Below are positions 43,403 to 52,806 of a DNA stretch of 64,000 nucleotides, one piece after another (the first letter of the stretch is position 1; each line of letters begins with the position of its first letter). The notes under the pieces are model-generated. The model was not told the DNA's origin and ran no database searches. It saw only the letters and a list, made by a program, of their open reading frames with translations. The position numbers were made by a program, and so were the translations under genes. Source of the DNA: Neorhizobium lilium (GTDB lineage: Bacteria > Pseudomonadota > Alphaproteobacteria > Rhizobiales > Rhizobiaceae); assembly GCF_004053875.1 (NCBI RefSeq), contig NZ_SBIP01000003.1:620001-684000 (forward strand). The letters are read 5' to 3'.

Positions 43403-44896
43403 ATGACAGATCGTCCTATACTGACGACGACGGCCGGTTCGCCTGTGCCGGACAACCAGAACACGCTGACCGCCGGTCCGCGCGGCGGAGTGATGCTGCA
43501 GGATTACCAACTGCTTGAAAAGCTGGCGCACCAGAACCGCGAGCGCATTCCGGAACGCGTTGTGCACGCCAAGGGCTGGGGGGCTTTCGGCACACTGACG
43601 ATCACCGGCGATATCTCGCGCTACACCAAGGCCAAGTGTCTGCAGCCGGGCGCTTCCACGCCCATGCTTGCCCGCTTCTCGACCGTGGCCGGTGAACTCG
43701 GTGCCGCCGACCATGAACGCGATGTTCGTGGTTTTGCGCTCAAGTTCTACACGGAAGAGGGCAACTGGGATCTCGTCGGCAACAATACGCCGGTCTTCTT
43801 CGTCCGCGATCCTTACAAGTTCCCGGATTTCATCCACACGCAGAAGCGCCACCCCAAGACCAACATGCGCTCCGCTACCGCCATGTGGGACTTCTGGTCG
43901 CTCTCGCCCGAAAGCCTGCATCAGGTTACCATCCTGATGTCGGATCGCGGCCTGCCGCAGACCCCGATGAACATGAACGGCTACGGTTCGCACACCTATT
44001 CGCTATGGAACGATGCCGGCGAGCGCTACTGGGTGAAATTCCATTTCAAGACCCAGCAGGGCCACACGCACTTCACCAATGCCGAAGGCGAAACGATCAT
44101 CGGCAAGACCCGCGAGGGCTACCAGGAAGCCCTGTTCGGCGGGATCGAACGCGGCGAATTCCCCAGGTGGAAGGTCCAGGTCCAGGTCATGACCGAGGCC
44201 CAGGCGAACGCAACCTCCTTCAACCCTTTCGACCTGACCAAGGTCTGGCCGCACGGCGAATTCCCGCCGATCGATATCGGAGTAATGGAGCTCAACCGTA
44301 ACGCCGAGAACTACTTCGCCGAGATCGAACAGGCTGCTTTTTCGCCGTCCAACATCGTTCCCGGCATCGGCCATTCCCCGGACAAGATGCTTCAGGCGCG
44401 CGTCTTCTCCTATGCGGACGCTCACCGTTACCGTCTCGGCACCCATTACGAGCACATCCCGGTCAACCAGCCGAAATGTCCGGTCCATCACTATCACCGT
44501 GACGGCCAGATGAACTCTTATGGTGGGATCGCCACCGGCAATCCGGATGCCTACTACGAGCCCAACTCGGTCAACGGTCCGGTCGAGCAGCCTTCCGCCA
44601 AGGAGCCGCCGCTTAAGATCGACGGCGAGATGGGTCGCTACGATCACCGCGATGGCAATGACGATTATTCGCAGCCACGGGCTCTGTTCAACCTGTTCGA
44701 TCCCGAGCAGAAGGCACGCCTCTTCTCCAACATCGGCGCCGCCATGGGTGGCGTACCGGGCCATATCGTCGAGCGCCAGCTCGCTCACTTCAAGATGATC
44801 CACGAGGATTACGAAGCAGGTGTGCGTGCGGCTCTCGAAAACCAGCACGGCTACAAGGTCGACACGATCAGCGCCACGCCGACCGCCGCTGAATAA
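43403..44896 (+). CDS. katA: Monofunctional haem catalase
   Basis: Decomposes hydrogen peroxide; 497 residues, cytosolic. The distal His is in [13 protein letters not shown] and the Asn in VGNNTPVFF. The proximal haem ligand Tyr is in [20 protein letters not shown]. The N-terminal arm contains [13 protein letters not shown] and the NADPH region is typical of small-subunit catalases. It is divergent from oxyR, and the KatA product is expected to be OxyR-induced. A terminator lies about 15 bp after the stop. Confidence 0.96.
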   Translation: MTDRPILTTTAGSPVPDNQNTLTAGPRGGVMLQDYQLLEKLAHQNRERIPERVVHAKGWGAFGTLTITGDISRYTKAKCLQPGASTPMLARFSTVAGELGAADHERDVRGFALKFYTEEGNWDLVGNNTPVFFVRDPYKFPDFIHTQKRHPKTNMRSATAMWDFWSLSPESLHQVTILMSDRGLPQTPMNMNGYGSHTYSLWNDAGERYWVKFHFKTQQGHTHFTNAEGETIIGKTREGYQEALFGGIERGEFPRWKVQVQVMTEAQANATSFNPFDLTKVWPHGEFPPIDIGVMELNRNAENYFAEIEQAAFSPSNIVPGIGHSPDKMLQARVFSYADAHRYRLGTHYEHIPVNQPKCPVHHYHRDGQMNSYGGIATGNPDAYYEPNSVNGPVEQPSAKEPPLKIDGEMGRYDHRDGNDDYSQPRALFNLFDPEQKARLFSNIGAAMGGVPGHIVERQLAHFKMIHEDYEAGVRAALENQHGYKVDTISATPTAAE

Positions 44897-44912
44897 GCAT
44901 ACTGACGAACAG

Positions 44913-44946
44913 AAAAGCCGGGGCTGATGCCAGCCCCCGGCTTTGT
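44913..44946 (+). terminator. Rho-independent terminator after katA
   Basis: AAAGCCGGGGCTG pairs with CAGCCCCCGGCTTT with a one-base bulge and a 4-nt loop, followed by TT. Confidence 0.8.
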
Positions 44947-45043
44947 TCATGGCGGGAACCTTCAAAACGCAGACGCTTGCCATTGACCGGAAACACCACG
45001 AGGTCTATGAGATGAGACAGGTCTGTATCGTTTAGGTCTGTCA

Positions 45044-45625
45044 ATGTCCTCCCACGTCCGCGGTTCCGGAAAACGTCAGCATATCGTCGAGACTGCCTAT
45101 GCGCTGTTCAAGCGTGACGGTTTCCACGCCACGGGAATAGACAGGATCATTGCCCAGGCCGGGGTCGCTAAGATGACCATGTATCGGCACTTTCCGAGCA
45201 AGGAAGAGCTGATCGTTGAGGTTCTGGATTGGCGGACGGCGAGATTTGAAAGCCAGCTTGACAGGCTTTCAGACAGCGCAAAAACTCCGGACGAGGGGAT
45301 TGCAGCAATCCTGGGCTGGCACGAGCGGTGGTTCGACAGCGCCGATTTTCACGGCTGCCTGTTTCAGCACGCTCTGGCGGAATTTGGTGAGCCGGACCAT
45401 GCCGTCTTTGCAGCCGTGGCGCGCCAGAAGATGAGCATCCAGAACCGTATGGTGGATATGCTCAGCCAGACAATGCCGCCGGTACGCGCGGCGGATGTCG
45501 CTATGATCTTATTCATGCTGATCGAGGCGGCGACGATGCTTGCTCAGATGGGACAGGGAAAAGCTGCGATCGATAATGCGCGCAAGGTGGCCTCTGTTCT
45601 TCTGGCCAGGGAGATAGGAGAATGA
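45044..45625 (+). CDS. TetR/AcrR-family regulator
   Basis: 193-residue one-component repressor. Helix-turn-helix near residues 10-55: IVETAYALFKRDGFHATGID, then RIIAQAGVAKMTMYRHFPSK. The effector domain is helical with no informative motif. Its last codons overlap the following DMT transporter start by 4 bp, so it very likely regulates its own operon and this exporter-like gene. Confidence 0.9.
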   Translation: MSSHVRGSGKRQHIVETAYALFKRDGFHATGIDRIIAQAGVAKMTMYRHFPSKEELIVEVLDWRTARFESQLDRLSDSAKTPDEGIAAILGWHERWFDSADFHGCLFQHALAEFGEPDHAVFAAVARQKMSIQNRMVDMLSQTMPPVRAADVAMILFMLIEAATMLAQMGQGKAAIDNARKVASVLLAREIGE

Positions 45626-46452
45626 GCGCCACGGTCATAAGTCTGGCGCTGTTCGCAGCCATACTTCATGCAAGCTGGAACGCGTTTCTGCGCAACGGTG
45701 CGGATCGGCTTTGGACCGTCACCGTCATGAGCTTTTCGGGCACAGTCCTGGCACTTCCGTTTCTGCTCATTCATCCGCTGCCGTCCTCGGGCGCATGGCC
45801 ATATATAGTCTTGTCGGCCCTTCTTCAGGTCGCATACAGCGTATTCCTCGTGGCGGCCTATCGTTATGGCGAACTGGGCCAGGTCTATCCCGTCGTACGC
45901 GGCACGGTGCCACTGCTCGTCACTCTTGGAAGCTTCATTTTCGGTTCAGATCGCCTCGGTTCGCATCAGATGGCAGGCGTCGTCCTCATAGCCGTCGGGA
46001 TCATGAGCTTGACGCTGGGAAAAGGCCGAGCCACGGCATCGTCCATTTTTCTCGCACTGGCGACCGGCGCAATCATAGCGGCTTATGCGACGGTCGATTC
46101 CCTGGGCGTGCGTCAGGCCGGCAGCAGTGGCGTGTATGCAGCCTGGGTGCTTGTGCTTTATGGCACTTTCTTGCCAGCCGTGTTCGTCATCATGCGCAGG
46201 CAGTTGACGGTCGATTTTCGCTCTTCCGATACATGGAAGGCTCTGGGAGGCGGCGTCGTGGCGATGGTTGCTTACGGGGCCGTCATCGCGGCCTTTTCGC
46301 TCGGTCCGGCGGGGCCGATCACGGCTCTGCGAGAAACGAGCGTCATTTTCGCCGTGCTCATCGGCTGGCTGTTCATGGGCGAATCTTTGACATTGCGGCG
46401 CGTTTTCGCCTGTCTGGTTGTCGCGGCAGGCGCAATTCTGCTAGGTCGTTGA
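45622..46452 (+). CDS. DMT-superfamily (EamA) permease
   Basis: 276 residues, ten predicted helices in two EamA repeats (ILHASWNAFLRNGADRLWTV at the start; ITALRETSVIFAVLIGWLFM in helix 9). The motif HASWNA is typical of the branch found in rhizobia. It is translationally coupled to the TetR gene (4-bp overlap). The pair looks like a regulator-exporter unit for an unknown compound. Confidence 0.88.
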   Translation: MSATVISLALFAAILHASWNAFLRNGADRLWTVTVMSFSGTVLALPFLLIHPLPSSGAWPYIVLSALLQVAYSVFLVAAYRYGELGQVYPVVRGTVPLLVTLGSFIFGSDRLGSHQMAGVVLIAVGIMSLTLGKGRATASSIFLALATGAIIAAYATVDSLGVRQAGSSGVYAAWVLVLYGTFLPAVFVIMRRQLTVDFRSSDTWKALGGGVVAMVAYGAVIAAFSLGPAGPITALRETSVIFAVLIGWLFMGESLTLRRVFACLVVAAGAILLGR

Positions 46453-46497
46453 AAAAATCGCCTGCAAGTGGCGGGTGCTGCTGCGCCCGGATGCAGA

Positions 46498-47448
46498 TCA
46501 CCAGCCTGGCATGACCGATCCGGCGCGCCCGCGGGCCATGCGTTGGAATGGCTTGAGGTCGCCGTCGAGATCGTCCGGCACCACGGCCGGAGAGATATTG
46601 TCGAGGCAGGCGGTGATGTGGTCGGTAATCGCCGTCATCAGCGAGGGCGAAAGGCCCGGCCGCTTCATCAGACCGATCTGAACGGGCGGCAGCGGCGGAA
46701 ATCCGTCGGCAGAGGTCAGCACTTTCATGCCGGTCCGCAAAGCTGATTCCGGCAGCACCGACACGGCCATTCCGGCAAGCACGGCCGCGGCAACGACCGT
46801 AGACGACCAGCTCGTGAACAATATCTGGTACTCGCGCCCCGAGGCATCGAGCGCCGAGCAGGCAAGCTGACGCCACAGGCAGTCACGGCGACCGACAGCG
46901 AGCGGCACCGCCGCATCGTCTTTCAGCGGATGATTGGCAGAGCCTACCCAGCAAAGTGGCTCGGTGCGCACCACGTCGGAAATCCGCTGGCGTGGATTAT
47001 GTGTCACCAGGGCGATATCGAGTTCTCCGCGCGTCATCTTTTCCGCCAGGCTCACGGACGGTTCGCAGACGATGTAGAGCTCGACATTGGGGTGAGTCTT
47101 GGCGAAGCGGCCGATGATCTCTGGCATGTAGCGGTCGGCGTAATCGTCGGGCGTGCCGATCCGCAGCGTGCCTTCCAGCCGGTTGTCGTCGAAAGCGGCG
47201 ATTGCCTCGTTGTTGAGGCGAATGATCCGCCGCGCATAGTTGAGAAGCTTCTCGCCCTCGGCGGTCAGCCGGTTGCCGCGCCCGTCCTTGGCGAACAATT
47301 GCTTGCCCACCCGCTCCTCCAGCCGCCGCATCTGCATGGAGACTGCCGACTGCGTCTTGAACACCCGGTCGGCAGCTTTGGTAAAGCTTCCGCAGTCCAC
47401 GATGGCGGCAAAGGTATGGAGCTGGTCGATATCAAGGGGTGCGGACAT
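46498..47448 (-). CDS. LysR-family transcriptional regulator
   Basis: 316 residues. Helix-turn-helix in the first 60 (HTFAAIVDCGSFTKAADRVF, then KTQSAVSMQMRRLEERVGKQ). Effector domain features are GTLRIGTPDDYADRYMPEII and the later WSSTVVAAAVLAGMAVSVLP. The ATG at 47448 (MSAPLDIDQLHTF) fits the family better than a start 15 codons upstream. It is divergent from the DUF1127 gene with 203 bp between, which may be its target. Effector unknown. Confidence 0.9.
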   Translation of the reverse strand: MSAPLDIDQLHTFAAIVDCGSFTKAADRVFKTQSAVSMQMRRLEERVGKQLFAKDGRGNRLTAEGEKLLNYARRIIRLNNEAIAAFDDNRLEGTLRIGTPDDYADRYMPEIIGRFAKTHPNVELYIVCEPSVSLAEKMTRGELDIALVTHNPRQRISDVVRTEPLCWVGSANHPLKDDAAVPLAVGRRDCLWRQLACSALDASGREYQILFTSWSSTVVAAAVLAGMAVSVLPESALRTGMKVLTSADGFPPLPPVQIGLMKRPGLSPSLMTAITDHITACLDNISPAVVPDDLDGDLKPFQRMARGRAGSVMPGW

Positions 47449-47651
47449 CGGAAATAACCCATCAGAGTGGTTGATGTTTATCATTAGAAACATTCGTTGG
47501 ACTGATCAATAGATTTTCCGCGATAACGGAATTGCAAGTTCATTCCACAAACGGCGCGTTCTTTTATGAAGCGCCAACAGTCCCCGGCAGCCTTTCCGCA
47601 GTTCACTGTGGAAGGGGCGGCCACACTCGTGCCTGATGAAAGGATCGTCCG

Positions 47652-47951
47652 ATGAGCACGGCCAACTACGGAAGCAAAATCGACCTCGCGCATGGAGCGC
47701 CGGCCACACAGGGCCGCTTGTCGATCGTGATCGTGCGAACGATGTCCGTTTGGCGTGCCCTTCGAAATCGCTTTGCGTCCAATAGGCTCTACGATCTGGA
47801 CGACCGGCAGCTTGATGACATCGGCATCACCCGCCACGACGTGGTGGTGGCTATGGAGCGCAGCGGCGTCCTCGACGATCCCTCGCTGCTTTTGTCGGGA
47901 GCCGCAAGGGAGAGGGCTAGAACCCGTTTTTCGCGGCCGCCACGGCGCTGA
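47652..47951 (+). CDS. DUF1127 protein
   Basis: 99 residues with a C-terminal DUF1127 domain: WRALRNRFASNRLYDLDDRQLDDIGITRHDV, in the pattern LDDRxLxDIGITR. Small DUF1127 proteins of rhizobia have been linked to phosphate and carbon regulation and small-RNA turnover; no role is shown for this one. The N-terminal 40 residues are unrelated low-information sequence. It is preceded by a divergent LysR gene and followed by a terminator. Confidence 0.85.
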   Translation: MSTANYGSKIDLAHGAPATQGRLSIVIVRTMSVWRALRNRFASNRLYDLDDRQLDDIGITRHDVVVAMERSGVLDDPSLLLSGAARERARTRFSRPPRR

Positions 47952-47996
47952 TCCGCAACAGTTCCCCGCAGGGTGATAGCCAATAACCCTGCTGCT

Positions 47997-48028
47997 TGCC
48001 CGGCCGGTTGATCCGCGCCGGGCTTTTT
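47997..48028 (+). terminator. Rho-independent terminator after the DUF1127 gene
   Basis: GCCCGGC (47998-48004) pairs with GCCGGGC (48017-48023) over a 12-nt loop and leads into five T residues. Confidence 0.75.
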
Positions 48029-48092
48029 CATTTCGTCGCGAACGACCGGGCGTCTTCCCGCCCTGAGGGTTATCGAGCCGGCTGAAAAGATC

Positions 48093-49466
48093 TCAGTACT
48101 GATATTCTTCGAAGCTGGGTTCTACCGAGCCATTCCACCGGCCGCGATAGAGCGCCAGCAGGTCTTCGGCCATGGTCTGCTTCTTGGCGAGCACTTCCTC
48201 CAGCGGCTGCAGGAAGATGCTCTCGTCCTGCCCTTCGCCATTGAGGCGGTTGCGGCTCTTGAGGCCGTCCGTCGCGATTGCGACGGCATCCCGCGCCACA
48301 TCGAAGACGCTCCGCTTGCCGATGCGGGCGGAGAGGCCCTTGGCCGGCACCTCGTCGCGCATGGCAAGCACGTCTTCCACAGTCCAGTCGGCGGTTAGCG
48401 CCTCGGCAGCTGCCAGGGCCGCGTCGTCGTAAAGCAGGCCGACCCAGAAGGCGGGAAGCGCGCAGATGCGCCGCCACGGGCCTCCATCGGCGCCGCGCAT
48501 TTCGAGGAAGCGCTTCAGCCGCACCTCGGGGAACAGGGTAGAAAGATGGTTCGTCCAGTCGCCCATGGTCGGCTCCCACTGGACGATCTCGCTCTTCAGG
48601 GCGCCGTTCATGAACTGGCGGAAAGTGACATGGGTGCAGTCGTGGTATCGGCTGTCACGCACGATGAAATACATGGGCACGTCCAGCGCCCATTCGACAT
48701 AGTCGGCAAAGCGGAAATCGGCGTTGAAGACGAAGGGGAGTATGCCCGAGCGCCGGTTGTCCGTATCGCGCCAGATGTCGCCCCGCCAGGACAGGAGCCC
48801 GTTCGGTTTGCCTTCGGTGAAAGGGGAGGCGGCGAAGAGCGCTGTCGCGATGGACTGCAGCTTCATCGATACCCGCATCTTGGCGGCCATGTCCGCTTCC
48901 GAGGAGAAGTCGAGATTCACCTGGATCGTGCAGGTGCGGTACATCATGTCGAGGCCCTTGGTGCCGACCTTCGGCATGAAGCGGGTCATGATGTCGTAGC
49001 GCGATTTCGGCATGCGCGGCGTTTCCGCCAGCGTCCATTTCGGGCTGCCGCCGAGCCCGAGGAAGCCGATGCCCATGGGTTCGGCGATTTCCTTCACCAA
49101 CGCCAGGTGGCGGTTGGATTCGCGACAGGTCTCGTGGATGGTTTCCACCGGCGCGCCGGAAAGCTCGAACTGGCCGCCAGGCTCGATGGAGATTGCACCC
49201 ATGCCGGATTGCTCGCCGAGCCCGATAATGTTGTCGCCATCCATGATCGGCTCCCAGCCGAGCTTGGCCTGCATGCCTTTCAGCAGCGCGGAAATGCTGG
49301 CCTCGCCGGCATAGGGCACGGGGCTATGATCGGCCTTGAAGAAGGCGAATTTCTCGTGCTCCGTACCGATCCGAAATTGCTCCTTCGGCCGAGAGCCTTG
49401 TGCAAGATAATCGGAAAGCTCGGACACCGAGGAAAGCGGTGTCGTATCGGTCGTATCGCGCGCCAT
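48093..49466 (-). CDS. gshA: Glutamate-cysteine ligase, plant/alphaproteobacterial type
   Basis: Joins glutamate and cysteine with ATP, the first step of glutathione synthesis. 457 residues of the GCS2 (plant-like) class. Key stretches are RIGTEHEKFAFFKADHSPVP (first catalytic segment), SIEPGGQFELSGAP (substrate site), LGLGGSPKWTLAETPRMPKS and RDSRYHDCTHVTFRQFMNGA. Alone on the minus strand, about 125 bp from rsmE. Its role fits the peroxide and iron context of the window. An EgtA-type role in ergothioneine synthesis is an alternative with lower support. Confidence 0.93.
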   Translation of the reverse strand: MARDTTDTTPLSSVSELSDYLAQGSRPKEQFRIGTEHEKFAFFKADHSPVPYAGEASISALLKGMQAKLGWEPIMDGDNIIGLGEQSGMGAISIEPGGQFELSGAPVETIHETCRESNRHLALVKEIAEPMGIGFLGLGGSPKWTLAETPRMPKSRYDIMTRFMPKVGTKGLDMMYRTCTIQVNLDFSSEADMAAKMRVSMKLQSIATALFAASPFTEGKPNGLLSWRGDIWRDTDNRRSGILPFVFNADFRFADYVEWALDVPMYFIVRDSRYHDCTHVTFRQFMNGALKSEIVQWEPTMGDWTNHLSTLFPEVRLKRFLEMRGADGGPWRRICALPAFWVGLLYDDAALAAAEALTADWTVEDVLAMRDEVPAKGLSARIGKRSVFDVARDAVAIATDGLKSRNRLNGEGQDESIFLQPLEEVLAKKQTMAEDLLALYRGRWNGSVEPSFEEYQY

Positions 49467-49590
49467 AAAACTAACCTTGTTCGAAATGCCGATCTGGACG
49501 AACGTCCGGCTGCTTGGACCGGAATCATATTCCCTGCAAGTGAATTTCTTTCAAGATCGGTTCAGAAAATCGGAGTCCGGTCACCACCGA

Positions 49591-50328
49591 TCAGATCCAG
49601 TCGCCGATGGCAGCCTGGATGACGGCAAGCGCTGCGACGGCGGCCGTATCTGCGCGCAGGATGCGCGGCCCGAGCGGGATCGGCGTGACGAAGGAAAGAT
49701 CGCGCAGAATTGAGCGTTCGGCTTCGGAAAAACCGCCTTCCGGCCCCACCAGCAGCGCAAGCTTCCTCTCCTCGATGCGCGACAGGATCGGCAGCGGGTT
49801 CTGTCCGTCCTCGCCCTCGTCGCAGAAGATGATGCGCCGTTCACTCGGCCAGTCGGCGAGCAGATCTGTGAGTTTTCGCGGCGCCGCAACTTCCGGCACA
49901 GCCAATATGCCGCACTGTTCCGCCGCTTCGACGGCATTCGCCTGAAGCCGATCAAGGCTGGGGATCTTTCCCTGCACATGCTGGGTCATCACCGGCTGCA
50001 GCAGCCCGGCACCCATTTCCACTGCCTTCTGCACAAGATAATCCAGCCGGCCCACCTTCAGCGGCGCAAACAGGTAATGAAGATCGGACGGCGCCGGCTG
50101 TGCGCGGACTTGTTCCACCGGTTCGAGCAGGATCTTCTTGCGCGTCGGAAAGGTGAGCTTTGCTTTCCATTCGCCGTCCCGCCCGTTGAACAGAAGGATT
50201 TCGGCACCCTCCTGCATCCGCAGAACATTGGCGAGATAGTTGAATTGTTCCGAGGAGGCTTCTACCCGCGCCGCGCTGTCGAGGGGCGTCTCCACGAAAA
50301 GCCTCTGCATCCTGAAATTGGCGCGCAT
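49591..50328 (-). CDS. rsmE: 16S rRNA (uracil-1498-N3)-methyltransferase RsmE
   Basis: Methylates U1498 of 16S rRNA. 245 residues with an N-terminal PUA-like part ([24 protein letters not shown]-like [13 protein letters not shown]) and a C-terminal SPOUT knot with [15 protein letters not shown] and [20 protein letters not shown]. The family signature LGPRILRxDTA is present. It is 12 bp downstream of the PiT transporter gene on the same strand, which suggests one transcript. Two in-frame starts six codons apart are possible; MRAN is the rhizobial form. Confidence 0.93.
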   Translation of the reverse strand: MRANFRMQRLFVETPLDSAARVEASSEQFNYLANVLRMQEGAEILLFNGRDGEWKAKLTFPTRKKILLEPVEQVRAQPAPSDLHYLFAPLKVGRLDYLVQKAVEMGAGLLQPVMTQHVQGKIPSLDRLQANAVEAAEQCGILAVPEVAAPRKLTDLLADWPSERRIIFCDEGEDGQNPLPILSRIEERKLALLVGPEGGFSEAERSILRDLSFVTPIPLGPRILRADTAAVAALAVIQAAIGDWI

Positions 50329-50340
50329 GAAGGGTTCCCT

Positions 50341-51846
50341 TTAAGTGAAGAGAGCGAAGATGATCGTGGTCATCAGGGCGGAAAGTGCCGCGGCAGCCGG
50401 CAGCGTGATCGTCCAGGCCGCGATGATGCTGAGAAAGTGCGACCGGCGCACCAGAAAGCGGCGCTGTACCTCCTCCTCATTATGCTCGAACGGCTCTTCC
50501 AGATACACCTCTCTGCCCGAGCGCGCGCGGATGTAATCGTGGCGGCGGCGGGAGTACCGGGTGTACCATTCGCGGAAGAATCCGACGCCGAACACGGCCC
50601 CGACCGCAATGTGGGTGGACGAGACAGGCAGGGCAATCCATGAGGCGACCAGCACGGTCAGCGCCGTCGACAGCGAGACGCAGAAGGCGCGCATGGGGTT
50701 GAGCTTGGTGATCTCGGCCCCCACCAGCGTCACCAGCTTCGGGCCGTAGAGCAGCAGGCCGAGCGAGATGCCGAGACCGCCCAGCACCAGTTCCCACAGC
50801 GGCACGGTCACCGCGCCCGCAACGCCCGTCTGAGCGGCAGAGGCGATGGCGGCGAGCGGCCCGATCGCGTTGGAGACGTCATTGGCGCCATGCGCAAAGG
50901 AGAGCAGGGCGGCCGAGAAGATCAGCGGAAGCCGGAAGAGCTTGCGCAGCGACTGGTTGCGGTTTTCCAGCCCCTCTGCCTGCCTTGCGACGAGTGGAAT
51001 GAGCAGCCGCCAGGCGAGGAGACCGCAGACGATGCCGGCAAGGGTGGCGACCGGTATCGAAACCGCGACGAGCTGACCGAGACCGAGCACGAGCAGATAG
51101 GCGATGAAGGCGCCTGCCATGGTCCCGGTCAGGATGGGCACCCATTTCCGTGCCGCGGCGATCTTGTCGTCGCGGTAGATGATGGTTTCCTTGATCAGGT
51201 AAAGAAAGGCGGCGGCAATCACCGCACCCAAAATCGGCGACACGACCCAGCTGGCGGTTATCCCGGCAACCGTGGTCCAATCCACGGCGGAAGGCCCGGC
51301 TGCCGCCACACCGGCTCCCATGACGCTGCCGACAATGGCGTGCGTGGTGGAGATCGGTGCCCCGAGCCAGGTTGCGACATTGATCAGCAGTGCCGCTGCG
51401 AGCAGTGCGGCCATCATCGCCCAGATCATCATGCTCGGGTCGGTAATGACGCTGCTGCGCACGATACCGCTTGCAATCGTATTCGCTACGCCGCGTCCGG
51501 CAATAACCGCGCCCGCCACCTCGAAAATTGCGGCAAGCCCGAGCCCGAAGCCCATGCTCATGGCGCGCGCGCCGACAGCCGCGCCGATATTGTTGGTGAC
51601 GTCGTTGGCGCCGATGTTCATCGCCATATAGGCAGCAATGGCTGCGGCCGCGATGACGATAACCGCGCCCGGCTTGCCGGTGACGTAGGACGCGGCAAAG
51701 ATCGCAACCAGGATGATGAAGAGAAGTGCTGCACCTGGAGCCGCCAGCTTGCGGGAGATCTGCCGCCCGGCCTCCTCGACCGAACTCAGCTTTTCCAGAT
51801 CCTTGTCTAGCGTCGGCTTGGCCAGACGCGGCCGTCTTTGGCCCAT
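50341..51846 (-). CDS. PiT-family inorganic phosphate transporter
   Basis: Low-affinity, metal-phosphate/proton symporter, 501 residues. The two PHO-4 repeats carry MAMNIGANDVTNNIGAAVGA and SFAHGANDVSNAIGPLAAIA (ANDV motifs), each near a helix. An N-terminal soluble extension of 40 residues (MGQRRPRLAKPTLDKDLEKL) and a charged hinge precede helix 1. ATG at 51846 has AAGGA seven bases upstream; an ATG 14 codons further up has no ribosome-binding site. It lies upstream of rsmE and downstream of a Nudix gene on the same strand. Confidence 0.92.
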   Translation of the reverse strand: MGQRRPRLAKPTLDKDLEKLSSVEEAGRQISRKLAAPGAALLFIILVAIFAASYVTGKPGAVIVIAAAAIAAYMAMNIGANDVTNNIGAAVGARAMSMGFGLGLAAIFEVAGAVIAGRGVANTIASGIVRSSVITDPSMMIWAMMAALLAAALLINVATWLGAPISTTHAIVGSVMGAGVAAAGPSAVDWTTVAGITASWVVSPILGAVIAAAFLYLIKETIIYRDDKIAAARKWVPILTGTMAGAFIAYLLVLGLGQLVAVSIPVATLAGIVCGLLAWRLLIPLVARQAEGLENRNQSLRKLFRLPLIFSAALLSFAHGANDVSNAIGPLAAIASAAQTGVAGAVTVPLWELVLGGLGISLGLLLYGPKLVTLVGAEITKLNPMRAFCVSLSTALTVLVASWIALPVSSTHIAVGAVFGVGFFREWYTRYSRRRHDYIRARSGREVYLEEPFEHNEEEVQRRFLVRRSHFLSIIAAWTITLPAAAALSALMTTIIFALFT

Positions 51847-51977
51847 ATCGCCGTCCTTGGGATCGATCGGAGGCGGGAGAGGATCCACAGCGGGCCGTTT
51901 GCCGCCTCACGGTGAAGGTTGGCCTCCCGATTAACGGCGGGAATACTGGAATGCAAGACGGGAGACGATGCTGGAGA

Positions 51978-52541
51978 TCAGCCGGCGGCTTTCATTGCCG
52001 GCTTGACGGCTGCAGGCTTAATGGCCTTGGAACCCGGCGATGTCACGGGCTGTTGAAACCGCGTCGCAAATGCCGTCAGCAGCGCCTTGAGCTCCGGTTC
52101 GTTGACGCGGCGTGCGGCTTCCTCGGGAGAAACCCATTCGAGTATGCGGGAACCCTTTTCGGGGAAGCTCTTCAGACAATCTTGAACCTCGAGTGCATGC
52201 ACCTGCACCCGCACGGGAACCTTTAGGCCGCTGTTGAGCGTCTTATAATAGTGGAAGAAACCGATAGGTTCTTTTTCCACCTTGCCCCTGACACCGACCT
52301 CTTCGAAGGCTTCGCGTTCCGCAACCTGGTGGGCCTTCTTGCCTTCCATCGGCCAGCCCTTGGGAATGACCCAGCGGCCCGTGTCGCGGCTGGTGGCAAC
52401 AAGAACTTCCACCTGAGTCTGCTTCTTCTTCACCCGATAGCAAACCGCAGCATATTGCTGCCGCGGCGGGCGCTGCAGCATCAGTCGGAAATTTCCAATC
52501 ACACCATCCAAAAGGCCCAAGGTCTGTAGTTCCTCCTTCAT
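51978..52541 (-). CDS. Nudix hydrolase, DIPP-like
   Basis: 187 residues from the ATG at 52541 (MKEELQTLGLLDGVIGNFRL). The Nudix box is nearly complete: IPKGWPMEGK...AEREAFEEVGVRG, with the REAFEEVG core intact; the Glu after G-x5 is Lys. It is a clear paralogue of the protein at 15453-16025 (shared SRD-GRW-IPKGWPM block and W-S-EEAARRV-E-ELK ending). The C-terminus is rich in Ala, Pro and Lys. A 58-codon upstream extension exists but its sequence is unlike the family, so the shorter start was used. It precedes a PiT phosphate transporter gene by 131 bp. Confidence 0.82.
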   Translation of the reverse strand: MKEELQTLGLLDGVIGNFRLMLQRPPRQQYAAVCYRVKKKQTQVEVLVATSRDTGRWVIPKGWPMEGKKAHQVAEREAFEEVGVRGKVEKEPIGFFHYYKTLNSGLKVPVRVQVHALEVQDCLKSFPEKGSRILEWVSPEEAARRVNEPELKALLTAFATRFQQPVTSPGSKAIKPAAVKPAMKAAG

Positions 52542-52806
52542 CTCATTTAAATCTAATATAATATGCTTGCGCGGGCGTTGCGAGATACGACGCTCATCGA
52601 GGCTCAGGGAATCACTCGGATTAGCCCAGCGCACAAACCATTCTGAGCGCTGAAAGTTGCACGTCAACCGATACCTTCGATAGAGGGCAAGGTCGCCGGG
52701 ATTAACCATGTTCAAGCCACAAGGATGGTCTGAATGCGACAGCGAAGATGATTGAAGCGATCACCTGTTCGTGGAATATCTGGTAATCGGGGAGCAAGGA
52801 GGAGAA